64,000 bases of DNA. Source: WHSW01 sp963842795. GTDB taxonomy: Bacteria; Actinomycetota; Thermoleophilia; Solirubrobacterales; 70-9. The notes under the pieces were generated by a model. That model worked only from the letters and a program-made list of their open reading frames with translations. It did no database searches and was not told where the DNA came from. Below, piece by piece: positions 1-10,170 of this stretch. The translations under genes were made by a program, and so were the position numbers. Each line of letters starts with the position of its first letter. Positions within the stretch are counted from its first letter, which is position 1. Location: assembly GCA_963842795.1 (NCBI GenBank), contig CAWJHV010000006.1:122932-186931 (forward strand), given 5' to 3'.

Positions 1-448
1 GGCGCCCTGATCGCCGTGCAGGCCGCAGCGAGCTTGGTGGGCGGCCTGTGGTACGGAGCGCGCGCGCATCGCTCGAGCGCCGCAGAGCGCTATCCCGGGC
101 TCCTGGTCTTCATCGCGGTGGCCTTCGCGCCGCTGCTGTTGATGAGCTCGACCGCGACCGCGTTCCCCTTGATGGCCCTGAGCGGGTTTGCGTTTGCCCC
201 CTCGGGCGGCGGTGGTCTTCATGCTGATCGACGAGCTGGCGCCGCCCGGTGGCGCGACCGAAAGCACCAGCTGGGTGTCCACCGCGATCATCACCGGAGT
301 TGCCGCGGGCAGCGCGATCGCGGGCGCCGTGGTGGGAGGCGGGCATGCGCAGTATGGGTACGCCGCCGCCGTCGCTGCCGCGGCGTTCGCCGGCGCCTTG
401 GCGCTGGGCGCACGCCCGGTGTGGCTCGCTGTCGAGGAGGCCGCCTAG
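1..448 (+). CDS. MFS transporter, C-terminal fragment (5' end outside window, one frameshift)
   Basis: About 147 residues of a polytopic membrane protein are visible. The reading frame is open from base 1 (GALIAVQAAASLVGGLWYGA) and shows two hydrophobic segments. It then continues one frame over from about position 200 (AAVVFMLIDELAPPG, followed by STAIITGVAAGSAIAGAVV and a last hydrophobic stretch) to a TAG at 446-448. The G-x-L-W-Y-G motif after a transmembrane helix and the alternating short loops resemble the C-terminal half of major facilitator efflux permeases; the substrate cannot be guessed. The frame change near 195-212 is a single-base indel in a G-rich run. It could be a real mutation, but several core genes nearby show the same defect. 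Confidence 0.6.
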
Positions 449-529
449 TCGTCGCCGTGCGTGTGTGGAGCCGAGGCACGGGGGTATGGATGCTCCATAA
501 GCTTTGTCGGGCGCCACGGGAGGAGCCGC

Positions 530-3059
530 ATGCACATAAGGGCCGCCGTCTTCGTGACCACTCTGATGGCGGCACTCGCCGTCGCCGCGCCGGCCGCGGG
601 GCAGACGCCCTGCGATCCGACGCAGACGCCGCCGCAGTTCCGCGGCGAGGTCCCGGAGCTCGCCGACGTGATCCCGTTCCCGGGCGGCGAGGGGGGCGAG
701 GTGACCACCGACCAGGCGTACGCCTACATGGAGGCGGTCGACCGCGCCAGCGATCGGGTGATCACCGGCGCGCTCGGCCAGCGCTCGTGGCGCAGCCGTG
801 AGCTGCGCTACGCGATCGTCGGCAACCCCGGCCGGCTCGAGCCGGCCGCCCTGAGGGAGATCAAGGCGGCGGCCCAGACGCTGCGCGACCCGCAGACCTC
901 CGCGGCCGAAGCCCGTTCGCTCGCGCGGCGCTATCCGGAGATCCTCTGGGTCGCCTCCAACGTCCACGGCGGCGAGGAGTCGGGGACCGAGGGCTCGCTG
1001 CGGGTGCTCTACGAGCTCGCCGACCGCCGGGACTGCGCCGCGCAGCGGATCCTCGCCAACGCGATCGTCGTCCTGCTCCCGATCCAGAACCCCGACGGGC
1101 GCGAGGCCGACACGCGCCGCAACGCCTACGGCTTCGACCTCAACCGCGACTGGTTCGCCCGCACCCAGCCCGAGACCGACGCCAAGCTCGAGCTGCTGCG
1201 CGAGTACCCCGGCCCGCTGTTCATCGACGCGCACGAGATGGGTGGCACGAGCTTCTTCTTCCCGCCGAACGCCGATCCCGTCTATCACGAGATCACCGGC
1301 GAGGCGATCAACTGGATCAACAACGTCTACGGCGCCGCGATGGCCGAGGAGTTCGACCGCCAGGGCATCGACTACTTCAACCGCGACGTCTACGACCTCT
1401 TCTACATGGGCTACGGCGACACCGTGCCCGCGACCGGGTTTGGCTCCGCCGGGATGACCTACGAGAAGGGCAGCGAGAGCCCGATCTCCGACCGCTCCTA
1501 CGAGCAGTACCTGACCCAGTGGGTGTCGCTGTCGCAGGCGGCGACCTACAAGGAGGAGATCCTCACCGAGTGGGCGGGCGCCTGGCGGCAGGCCTACTCG
1601 CAGGGGGAGCGCGGGGTGCTGGAGCCGAACGAGCTGGTCAACCCGGGCGACCTCGTCACCGAGGTCCCCGACATGCGAGTGCGCCACTACTTCATCACCG
1701 AGCGCAGCGCCGGCAAGCAGGATGAGGTCGCAGGAGATGATCCGCCGGCTGCAGCGGATGGACGTCGACGTCTACAGGCTGCGAGAGGGGCTGTTCGTGC
1801 CCGACTTCACGCCCTACGGCCGCCCGACCGGCCGCGAGTGGATGCCGCCGGGCACCTGGTACGTGCCGATGGCGCAGATGCAGAAGCACTGGGTGCAGGC
1901 GATGCTGCACGAGGACACCTACACCCCGTTCCCCTACTTCTACGACGTCACCGCGTGGAGCCAGCCGCTGCTGTTCAACGTTCACGGCGGCTACTCCGGC
2001 AGGCCCCTCGACGTCAACGCGCGGCGCGTCGCCGAGCTCGAGCAGCCGCAGGCCGAAGCGCCGGCGGAGCAGCCGCGGATCGCCCTGTTCCAGCTCTCCG
2101 AGGACTCGACCTCGGCGATCGAGTCGAGCGGCTGGCTGCGCTACCTGCTCGACCGGGTCTGGAAGGTCGACTACCAGGACGTCACCGCCGCCCGGATCGC
2201 CGGCGGCGCCCTCGACCGCCGCGACGTCCTCGTGGTGCCCAACGGGCCCGCGGACGAGGGCCTCGCCGATCTCGGCGCCGCCGGGCGCCAGGCGATTCGC
2301 CGCTGGGTCAATCGCGGCGGCCATCTGGTCGCCTGGCGTGGAGGCACCGAGTTCGCGGCCCGGCTCGGGGTGAGCACGGCCACGCTCGAGGACCCGACCT
2401 CCGATGCCCCCGGCACCTTGTTCCGGGTCAGGGTCGACCGCGACAGCCCGCTGCACTCCGGGGTCGGCGACGAGGCCTACGCCTTCTACGAGTACGACAG
2501 CGTGATGACCGCGTCGGCGCCGGAGCAGGTCGCGGTCGAGTTCCCGCCCGCCGCCTCCGGAGACTGGTTCGTCTCCGGCTTCGCCCAGCGCGCCGAGGAG
2601 CTCGGCGGGACCGCCGCCGTGATCGATGAGCCGGTGGGCAGGGGCCGGGCGACCGTGTTCTCGGTCGAGCCGAACTATCGCGCCTTCACCACCGGGTTCC
2701 AGCAGATCCTGCGCAACGCGCTGCTCGGCGCCGAGCCCGCGTCCGCGCGCGGGCGGTCCGCAGCGGCGGGCTCCGCGGCGCGGGCGGCGGTCGAGCGGCG
2801 GGCGCGGGACGCCGCGCGCGGGCTGGTCGGCGACACCGAGGCGATCCGGCTCGCCGTCTCGCCCACGACGGCGCCTGCGGCGGAGGACGTGCTCAGCGGC
2901 TTCGGCGCCGACTACAGCGTCCAGCGCAGCCCCGGCCGGGTCGGCTACGTGATCGCCAACCCCGAGGGGCTCACCGCCGACGAGCACCCGTTCGCGCGCC
3001 TGCTTCCGGCGGCGCTCGAGGATGCCGGGGTCGCGACCATCGCGCTGAAGATGCCGTAG
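530..3059 (+). CDS. Secreted M14-family zinc carboxypeptidase (one frameshift)
   Basis: Predicted exported metallocarboxypeptidase of about 842 residues. The ATG at 530 follows GGGAGGAG and opens a signal peptide (MHIRAAVFVTTLMAALAVAA-PAAGQT). The M14 zinc and substrate residues are visible: NVHGGEESGTEG (HxxE), NPDGREADTRRN and DLNRDWF, FIDAHEMGG (third zinc ligand) and a late TYEKGSE glutamate. The second half is a glutamine-amidotransferase-like region (DVLVVPNGPADEG, RRWVNRGGHLVAWRGG) of the kind found in large secreted M14 peptidases. The frame moves from 2 to 3 near 1725, where GTC-G-CAG reads like one extra G; on both sides the protein is continuous. Likely role: extracellular peptide degradation. 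No operon partner is evident; the next gene is convergent. Confidence 0.85.
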
Positions 3060-3081
3060 GCGGCCGTAGACCGCGCCAGCG

Positions 3082-3588
3082 TCAGGCCTCGTCGGCGAGG
3101 GCCGCCTCGAACGCGGCCCTCGCGTCGTCGCCGCGGACGCAGAAGACGATCCGCTCGAGCCCGCTCTCGCCCGCCAGGTGCCGGCGCACCTGCTCGACCT
3201 CGATCCGGGCCGCGTCCGTGAGCGGGAAGCCGCCGACGCCGGTGCCGAAGGCGACCAGGGCGAGCGAGCGGGCGCCGAGCTCGTCGGCGACGCGCAGGGT
3301 GCTCGCCGTCGCCTCGCCGATGATCTCCGCCGAGGTTGGCCCGCCGAGGCGCATGGTCGCCGCGTGGATCACCCAGCGCGCGGGCAGCTCGCCGGCGCCG
3401 GTCGCGACGGCGGCGCCGAGCTCGATCGGAGCGCGCTCGTCGCTCTCGCGCTGGACCTCTGGCCCGCCCGCCCGCGAGATCGCGCCCGCGACGCCGCCGC
3501 CGTGTCGCAGCTCGGTGTTGGCCGCGTTGGCGATCGCGTCGACCTCGAGCTTGGTGATGTCGCCGTCGAGCACCTCGATCGTCGCCAC
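3082..3588 (-). CDS. Macrodomain protein (ADP-ribose binding/hydrolysing)
   Basis: A complete single-domain macro protein of 168 residues. It starts MATIEVLDGDITKLEVDAIA and carries NAANTELRHGGGVAGAI, the ADP-ribose-binding loop that follows the conserved Asn pair, and GTGVGGFP, the phosphate-binding loop. Macrodomains bind or hydrolyse ADP-ribose, O-acetyl-ADP-ribose or ADP-ribosylated proteins in the cytoplasm. The gene is intact and lies 21 bases downstream of the TauE/SafE gene on the same strand, so the two may be co-transcribed; no functional link between them is obvious. The family is clear; the exact substrate is not. Confidence 0.9.
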   Translation of the reverse strand: MATIEVLDGDITKLEVDAIANAANTELRHGGGVAGAISRAGGPEVQRESDERAPIELGAAVATGAGELPARWVIHAATMRLGGPTSAEIIGEATASTLRVADELGARSLALVAFGTGVGGFPLTDAARIEVEQVRRHLAGESGLERIVFCVRGDDARAAFEAALADEA

Positions 3589-3609
3589 GCATCGAGAGCT
3601 AGAGGAGCC

Positions 3610-4371
3610 TCACTCGACCAGGGCGGCGAGGATGCTGAGCGCGCCGGCGATCGCCGCGGCCACGAGCGCAGCGCGATGGTGGGAGGAGTCGTCGAGGCGG
3701 CGGAAGACCGCGGCGCCGAAGCGGTGGCCGATCAGCAGCACCGGGATGCACGCGAGGGTGACGCCGAGCTCGGGCAGGGCGTGCCCGCCGTCGGAGGCGA
3801 TCAGGACGACGGGCAGCGCGAGGACGCTCAGCCCGAGCAGCGCCGCCGCCAGCGAGTCGCGCAGCCGAGCGCCGCGCAGCCCGAGCCAGCCGAAGACGAG
3901 CAGCAGCGCCGGGCCGTTGACCGTCACCGAGGTCGTCAGCGCCCCGGCGGCGAACCCGCCCCCGACCTCCATCGCCCGCCCGTCCCCCCGGGCGTGCGAG
4001 CGATCGGGGCGGTCGGCGCCGACGATGGCCTGCACCGCGGCGCCGGCGAGGACGATCACGCCCACCAGCAGCTGCAGCAGCCGCTGGTCGGCCTGGGTCA
4101 CGATCCAGGCGCCGGCGACCATGCCCGGGATCGAGGCGGCGAGCATGATCGCGACCGCGCGCCCGGCGACGTCGGTCCGCCGGCGCTCGGTGCCGAGCAC
4201 GAGGACGTTGATGACCACGCCGAGCAGCAGCACCAGGGTCACCGCCTGCTCCGGATCGAAGGCGGCGAAGGCGGCCGGGGCGACGAAGAAGGCAAAGCCG
4301 AAGCCGATCGCCGCCTGGACGGACATCCCGATCAGGACCGCGACCAAGACGAGTACGTCGAGCCCGGTCAC
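3610..4371 (-). CDS. TauE/SafE-family membrane permease
   Basis: A polytopic protein of about 253 residues beginning VTGLDVLVLVAVLIGMSVQA (GTG at 4371). The TauE/SafE pattern is visible as two similar halves: G-x-G-x-x-F near the start (AAIGFGFAFFVAPAAF), with a second hydrophobic block after a charged middle (GGGFAAGALTTSVTVNGPAL). Relatives export sulfite, sulfoacetate or similar small anions. I placed the start at GTG 4371 because the 41 upstream in-frame residues are hydrophilic and overlap the divergent gene's control region. It is divergent to the DUF4396 gene and upstream of the macrodomain gene. Specificity is unknown. Confidence 0.85.
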   Translation of the reverse strand: MTGLDVLVLVAVLIGMSVQAAIGFGFAFFVAPAAFAAFDPEQAVTLVLLLGVVINVLVLGTERRRTDVAGRAVAIMLAASIPGMVAGAWIVTQADQRLLQLLVGVIVLAGAAVQAIVGADRPDRSHARGDGRAMEVGGGFAAGALTTSVTVNGPALLLVFGWLGLRGARLRDSLAAALLGLSVLALPVVLIASDGGHALPELGVTLACIPVLLIGHRFGAAVFRRLDDSSHHRAALVAAAIAGALSILAALVE

Positions 4372-4463
4372 CGGGCGAGGATATGGACTCGCGAACCGGC
4401 AAACTGGACCGAGGATGGAGGTGGCGACAAGCGAGCGCGCCGCGCGGTCGTCACGACCATGCG

Positions 4464-5009
4464 ATGCCGACGGGGGGCTCGGAGCTGACCGCATTGGCGG
4501 TGAGCGCGACCCTGCACTGCCTCACGGGTTGCGCGATCGGCGAGATCGCCGGGATGGCCATCGGCACCGCTGCCGGATTCGCCAACGGCACCACGGTCTT
4601 GCTCTCGGTCGTGCTCGCCTTCGTCTTCGGCTACGGGCTCACCAGCCTGCCGCTCCTGCGGGCCGGGCTGCCGATCCAGCAGGTCGTCGGCGTCGCCTTC
4701 GCCTCCGACACGCTCAGCATCGCGACGATGGAGATCATCGACAACGCGATCATCGTCGCCCTGCCGGGTGCGATCGACGCCGGGCTGGACTCGCTGCTCT
4801 TCTGGGGCGCCCTCGCCTTCGCCCTCGCCGTCGCCGGCGTGCTCACCGTGCCCCTCAACCGCTGGCTGCTCGCCCGCGGCAAGGGTCACGCCGCGGTGCA
4901 CGAGACGGGGATCCACGGCGGGCCTCCGATGCGGGTCGTCGGCGCGATCGCCGTGCTCGCGTTCGTGTTCGGCGCCGCCGTCCTGATCGCCGAGTTCGTC
5001 GTCGGTTAG
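4464..5009 (+). CDS. DUF4396 membrane protein
   Basis: Encodes 181 residues from ATG 4464, with four or five hydrophobic helices. The hallmark is SATLHCLTGCAIGEIAGM near the N-terminus, where His and two Cys lie in the first helix, followed by GLPIQQVVGVAFASDTLSIATMEIIDN. This is the DUF4396 pattern; such proteins have been suggested to be metal-related permeases because of the buried Cys/His pair, but that is inference. An earlier in-frame ATG at 4383 would add 27 polar residues and crowd the divergent TauE gene, so I prefer 4464. The gene is intact. It is transcribed away from the TauE/SafE gene with 92 bases between the starts. Confidence 0.8.
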   Translation: MPTGGSELTALAVSATLHCLTGCAIGEIAGMAIGTAAGFANGTTVLLSVVLAFVFGYGLTSLPLLRAGLPIQQVVGVAFASDTLSIATMEIIDNAIIVALPGAIDAGLDSLLFWGALAFALAVAGVLTVPLNRWLLARGKGHAAVHETGIHGGPPMRVVGAIAVLAFVFGAAVLIAEFVVG

Positions 5010-5016
5010 AGGCCGT

Positions 5017-5045
5017 TTGGAGCCGACCCGGTTTGCGTATAGGTT
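5017..5045 (+). promoter_or_regulatory. Promoter of the subtilisin-RTX gene
   Basis: TTGGAG (5017-5022), a 17-base spacer, then TAGGTT (5040-5045). A GGGGAG Shine-Dalgarno at 5077-5082 precedes the ATG at 5087. The predicted leader is about 35 bases. Called by pattern only. Confidence 0.45.
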
Positions 5046-5086
5046 TGGTCCTACGCAGAATCGTGGTCTCGTAAAGGGGAGAAAAT

Positions 5087-8000
5087 ATGGTCCGCACACT
5101 CAGGGACCGGCTCACGTTCGCAGGCGTCGTCTCGGTCACGGCGCTCCTTGTCGCTCTGGCCGGCGGCACGGCTTACGGCGACCCGAGCAGCGACCCCGCC
5201 ACGAGCATGGCCGGCCCTCGGCACGGACCGCGTCGGCGACCGCAAGGCGGAGGGTCTCGGCCCGGTCGGGGTGCGTACGTCGGATACCCCCGACGTCCCG
5301 GGTGAGCCCGTTGAGGACGAGCCCAGTTCGTCGGTCCTAGGGGAGAGCCCTGCGCCGGTGGGTGATTCCCCCGCTCGTCTGCGCGCTGCCGCGGCGAACC
5401 ACGGGTCCGCACGGGTCATCATCACCATGAAGCAGGATGTGGCCGTCGAGGCGGACCTGACCAGCCGGCAGGTCAGGCAGCAACGGGCCGCGATCGCGAC
5501 CCGGTTGGACTCTCTCGACCGGATCCTCGCCGGCACGGCCTCGCGAGTCGTCACCGAGTTCACCGTCGTCCCGGCGGCTGTGGCCATCGTGGACGCCGAA
5601 GGCCTCGAGGCCCTGTTGGCCGACCCGACGGTGGCGGCGCTGACGCTCGACCGGGAGGCGCCTATGGCCCTCGACGTGTCGACGGGCATCATCGACTCGG
5701 ACCTGCTCAACACCGCCGGCGTCCTTGGCAACAACTTCGAGGGCAGCACCGGCGGGCCCTACGAGGTGGCGATCCTGGACTCGGGCGTCGACAACCAGCA
5801 CAACGCGTTCGCCGGTCGGATCGTGGCGCAGGCCTGCTTCTCGGCCACGTCCTTCTGCCCCAACGGCGGTACGTCGCAGATCGGGGGCGCCGCGGCGACA
5901 ACTGCACCTACTCCACGCAGTGCGACCACGGCACGCACGTCGGCGGCATCGCCGCCGGCTCGGCTACACGGGCGGGCACGAGGGCGTCGCCCGGGGCGCG
6001 CGGCTCGTGGCCGTCCAGGTCGGGCACCGGTCGACCTCGTGTAATGCCGGGGAGGCAAACCCCTGCTGGCGTTACTTCTTCAGCGACCTCGACCTCGCCC
6101 TCCAGCACGTCCTCGACCTCCGCAACGGAGGGCGCAACATCGCCGCGATCAACCTGAGTCTGGGCGGCCCGCTGCACACCACGGAGGCCAACTGCGGCGC
6201 TGCCTTCCCGAACACGCAGAACCTGGCGGCCAACCTGCAGGCTGCCGGCGTCGCGGTCGTCGCGGCGGCAGGCAACGACGGCTCCGGCAACCAGCGTGAG
6301 CTATCCGGGCTGCCTGCCGAGCACCTTCACGGTGGCGGCGACGGACGACAGCGACATCCCGGCGGGGTTCAGCAACAACAACGCGATCACCGACTGGTGG
6401 GCGCCCGGCGTCAGCATCGATGCGCCTGTCACCAGCGGGCCGGACGCCCACGGGACGAAGTCGGGCACGTCCATGGCCACCCCGCATGTCGTGGGCGCGA
6501 TGGCGCTCCTGCGCGAGTGCGTCGACGGCAACGGCGTTCCGCAGACGGCCGCTGCAGCCGCCGCGGACCTGTCCGCCACGGGTGTGGCGATCACCCCGAC
6601 GGCGTGACCCGACCGCGCATCAACGTCCTGGACGCCGCGACCCGGAACGTGAACAACAACGACTTCGCGTCTCCGGAGACCCTCCCGGCCAGCCCGGCGG
6701 CAGGGGGGTTCAACGACTTCGACTTCACCGTGTGCTCGGACACCGAGCCGGGTGAGCCGGGGCCGTTCAGCATCGACAACGGCATCTGGTACAGCTGGAC
6801 GCCTGCGGTCACCGGCACCGCGACGATCTCGACCGAGGACGACGGCAGCAACGTCACCACCTTCGACACGACGTTGGCGGTCTACACCGGCAACACGCTG
6901 GGCAGCCTCCAGGTCCACGCGTTCGACGACGACGCGGGCACCGGTAATCGGAGCCTCATCGTGGTCCCGGTCCAGGGCGGTACGACCTACCGGATCAAGG
7001 TCGACGGCTTCGCAGCGGCGAACGGATTGCTCAACCTGCACCTCGAGAACGGTCCTCCGCCGACGTGTGGGGGAGTGGCGGCCACCCTTGTCGGCGGCGT
7101 CAGCGGCGACGCCATCAACGGCACGGCCGGCAACGACGTGGTCGTGTCAGGGGGCGGTGACGACACCATCGACACCGGCGACGGAGACGACCGGGTCTGT
7201 TCGGAGGCCGGGATCGATGAGATCAATACCGGAAACGGCGACGACTTCGTCCTCGGCGGTCCGGACGCGGACACGGTTCGCGGAGAGGCCGATAACGACA
7301 CCCTCGTCGGCAACGCCGGTGGTGGTGACACGAACGACGTCGGTGACACGATCGTAGGGCGGCCCGGGAAACGACTTCCTCGACGGGTGGGTCGGTGACG
7401 ACGTGCTCGTCGGTGGACCTGGCGACGACCAGCTGAGGGGCGAGGCCGGTGTCGACCTGGTCTCGTACGCCTCTTCGGCTGCGGGTGTGACGGCGGACTT
7501 GACGCTAACACGGCGACAGGCGAGGGCAGCGACACCTTCGTGGGGTCGAGAACCTGAACGGGTCCGCCTTTGCGGACCGCTTGGACGGGGGCGCCGCCGA
7601 ACGTGCTCGGGGGTTGGGCGGGGAACGACGTCTCAACGGAGGGGTCGGCGACGACACGGTGGCTGGTGGCCTGGGCGACGACAGTCTCAACGGACAAGGG
7701 GGCGACGACACGGTGAGTGGTGGCCCGGGGGACGACAGCTTGGTCGGTCGTGACGGAGACGACTCGATCGACGGGGGTCCGGAGATCGACGAGTTGGTCT
7801 TCGAAAAATCGGAGACGGGGGTGGTGGTCGACCTGGCCGCCGGTACAGCTGTCGGTGAAGGCACGGACTCGGTGACGACGATCGAGAACGCCGTCGGGTC
7901 GGACTTCGTCGACGTCCTGCGGGGCACCGGGGCCAGGAACGAGTTCTTCGGTGGTTTGGGCAAGGACACCTTGGTGGGCCGGGACGGCAACGACCGGATG

Positions 8001-8126
8001 TTCGGTGAGCAAGGTCCCGACCGGCTGTTCGGCAACGACGGCGAGGACCTCCTCGACGGCGGGACACAGGTCGATATCTGCGACGGAGGTGCGGGAGCGA
8101 ACACCCTGATTTCGTGCGAGAACTGA
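5087..8126 (+). CDS. Secreted S8 subtilisin-like protease with C-terminal RTX repeats (several frameshifts)
   Basis: Reassembling the open frames gives a secreted protein of about 1,000 residues. The parts in order are: signal peptide (MVRTLRDRLTFAGVVSVTAL); a propeptide/inhibitor-like segment (RVIITMKQDVAVEADL); a subtilase domain with catalytic Asp (AILDSGVD), His (CDHGTHVGGIAAG, about 5927), oxyanion Asn (AAAGNDGSG) and Ser (GTSMATPHVVG, about 6465); a PPC-like beta domain (GIWYSWTPAVTGTATI); and RTX calcium-binding nonapeptides such as GGGGDDTIDTGDGDD. At least seven frame changes occur (near 5212, 5895, 5955, 6293, 6598, 7357 and 7505-7560), some looking like extra bases and some like missing ones. 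Every catalytic residue is preserved in one frame or another, so sequence error is as likely as a pseudogene. The likely role is extracellular, calcium-stabilised proteolysis. Confidence 0.8.
7093..8064 (+). repeat. RTX (hemolysin-type) calcium-binding repeat tract
   Basis: Degenerate GGxGxDxUx nonapeptides in two blocks (about 7108-7350 and 7620-8060), for example GGVGDDTVAGGLGDDSLNG and GNDRMFGEQGPDRLFG. These form parallel beta-rolls that bind calcium outside the cell. The DNA repeats are degenerate rather than identical. Confidence 0.8.
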
Positions 8127-8294
8127 CGGGGAGCTTGATCAGGGGCGAGAACGGCCCCGCCCGCGCCTCAACCAGGCATCGCCACCGCCGACGACCACGC
8201 CGTCGCCTTCGCCGCCGAGCTGCGGCTGCGGCTTGTCGATCGCCGCCGCGCCGAGGCGTCGGCCGGCGAGCCGGGCGGCGAGCTCGAGCCGGCG

Positions 8295-9311
8295 GTGCGC
8301 GAGCTGGTCGACGAGGCCGCGGCGATCCTCTCGCCGGCCCGCCGCGAGCAGCTCGTCGACCTGATCCTGCGCGACACCGTCGGGCTCGGGCCGCTCGAGG
8401 AGCTGCTCGCCGACGACGAGGTCGAGGAGGTGATGGTCAACGGCCACGAGTCGGTCTACGTCGAGCGCGGCGGGCGGATCGAGCCGACCGAGGTCCGGTT
8501 CGAGTCCGAGCAGGCGCTGCGCGACGCGATCGAGCGCATCCTCGCCCCGGTCGGCCGGCGGGTCGACGAGCTCAGCCCGATGGCCGACGCGCGGCTGGCC
8601 GACGGCTCGCGCGTCAACGTCGTGATCCCGCCGCTCGCGGTCGACGGGCCGGCGCTCTCGGTGCGCCGCTTCTCGGCCCGCCGCCCGGGACCCGAGGAGC
8701 TGGTCGCCGCCGGGACGCTCACCGCCGAGGTCCGCGACCTGCTCGCCGAGGCGGTCGCCGCGCGGCGCAGCGTGCTCGTCTCGGGCGGCACCGGCTCGGG
8801 CAAGACGACGCTGCTGAACGCGCTCTCGGCCTGGATCGATCCCGGCGAGCGCGTGGTGACGATCGAGGACGCGGCGGAGCTTCGGCTGCGCCAGCCGCAC
8901 GTCGTCCGGCTGGAGAGCCGGCCGGCGTCGATCGAGGGGCGCGGCGAGGTGACGATCCGCGACCTGCTGCGCAACGCGCTGCGGATGCGCCCCGACCGGA
9001 TCGTGATCGGCGAGGTGCGCGGCGCCGAGGCGCTCGACCTGCTCACCGCGCTCAACACCGGCCACGACGGCGCGCTCTCGACCGTGCACGCGAACTCGCC
9101 CGACGATGCGCTGCGCCGGGTCGAGACGCTGGCGCTGATGGCCGGGGTCGGGCTCCCGCACGAGGCGATCCGCGAGCAGCTCGCGCGCGGGCTCGACCTG
9201 ATCGTGCACATGGCCCGCGACCACGATGGCGGCCGCCGGGTGACCGAGGTCGCCGAGGTGCTGCGGGCCGCGGCCGGGGTCGCGGTGCGCGAGGTCTGGC
9301 GGCGCGAGTGA
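8295..9311 (+). CDS. tadA: TadA/CpaF-family secretion ATPase
   Basis: Hexameric motor ATPase of Tad (Flp pilus) or related type II/IV secretion systems, acting at the inner face of the membrane. Visible motifs: an N-terminal CpaF-like domain (EVEEVMVNGHESVYVERGG), SVRRFS, Walker A (SGGTGSGKTT), the Asp box (VVTIEDAAELRL), Walker B/His-box region (IVIGEVRGAEALDLLTALNTGH) and STVHANS. The GTG at 8295 is the first standard start, but the same frame is open upstream to about 8140. That stretch (VAFAAELRLRLVDRRRAEA, about 8200) looks like the usual CpaF N-terminal helix, so the true start is probably upstream or hidden by an indel. The gene overlaps tadB by GTGA. No pilin, prepilin peptidase or secretin gene is nearby. 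Confidence 0.88.
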   Translation: MRELVDEAAAILSPARREQLVDLILRDTVGLGPLEELLADDEVEEVMVNGHESVYVERGGRIEPTEVRFESEQALRDAIERILAPVGRRVDELSPMADARLADGSRVNVVIPPLAVDGPALSVRRFSARRPGPEELVAAGTLTAEVRDLLAEAVAARRSVLVSGGTGSGKTTLLNALSAWIDPGERVVTIEDAAELRLRQPHVVRLESRPASIEGRGEVTIRDLLRNALRMRPDRIVIGEVRGAEALDLLTALNTGHDGALSTVHANSPDDALRRVETLALMAGVGLPHEAIREQLARGLDLIVHMARDHDGGRRVTEVAEVLRAAAGVAVREVWRRE

Positions 9312-10170
9312 GCGCCGGCGAGGCGATCGGGGTCGCGCTCGCCGCCGGCGCGGGCGGGCTCGCCGCCGTTGCCGCTGCGCGAGGCGGCGCTGGCGGCGCC
9401 GGGCGCCGCGCGCTGGCTCGGCGAGGCGCTCGAGCCGCTGCGGCGCGCCGGCCGCGAGGGCCACGTGCCCACCGAGCTCGAGCGGCGGCGGCTGGCGGCG
9501 CTCGGCACGCTGGCGATCGGGCGCCGCGGCGCTGGTCGTCGCTCGGACCGGGGCCGGCGGCGGTCGCTCGCCGCGGCCGGGCCCGGCCGCGGCCGCCTGG
9601 GCGGTCTCCCGCCGCCGGGCCGCCTACCGCCGGGCGGTCGATCGCGGCCTGCCCGAGGTCGCGACCGCGGTGGCCGACGCGCTCTCGGTCGGGCGCTCGG
9701 CGCGGGCCGCGCTCGCCGCCGCCGCGGCCTCGCTCGAGGGGCCGCCGGCGCGCGAGATGGAGCGGCTGCGCGCCGAGCTCGCGCTCGGCGCCTCGACCGC
9801 GGAGGCGCTCGAGGGCCTGCGCCGCCGGCTCGACTCGCCGCGGGTCGACTCGTTCGCGGCCGCGCTGCTCTCCCAGCAGCTCGCCGGCGGCGACCTCGCG
9901 ACGCTGCTGCGCCGCTTCGCCGCCGCTGCGGCCGACCGCGACCGTACCGAGGCCGACGCGCGGTCGGCGACCGCGCAGGCGCGGTTCACCGGCCTGCTGG
10001 TCGTCGCGATGCCGGCCGGCGCGGCGCTGCTCGCCGAGCTGCTCTCGCCGGGCTTCGTCGGCGGCCTGCTCGCCAATCCGGCGTCGGCGCGCCTGCTCGC
10101 CGCGCGCGCCGCGCTGCAGCTCGCCGGGTTCGCGGCGATCAGGCGCCTGAGCCGGGTGGACGCCGGGTGA
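9308..10170 (+). CDS. tadB: TadB-like inner-membrane platform protein (frameshifts)
   Basis: A GTG at 9308 overlaps the tadA stop. Reading across two or three frame changes (near 9372 and 9530-9560) yields about 285 residues ending SRVDAG at 10170. The segment EVATAVADALSVGRSARAAL through AAAASLEGPPAREMERLRAE is the GspF/TadB cytoplasmic helical bundle, where a short D-A-L-S-V-G-x-S motif precedes the helices. A hydrophobic anchor follows (FTGLLVVAMPAGAALLAELL). TadB and TadC form the membrane platform on which the TadA motor acts. The 4-base overlaps on both sides indicate a translationally coupled tadABC operon. The breaks fall in very G+C-rich stretches. Confidence 0.75.

Noticed and set aside
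3218..5074. 618-codon plus-strand ORF over the macrodomain and TauE genes
   Set aside because: It is Ser/Arg/Ala/Pro-rich antisense shadow sequence. The minus-strand frames give complete recognisable proteins.
8139..9464. 441-codon minus-strand ORF opposite tadA
   Set aside because: tadA has all ATPase motifs on the plus strand. The antisense product is low-complexity Arg/Asp/Leu sequence.
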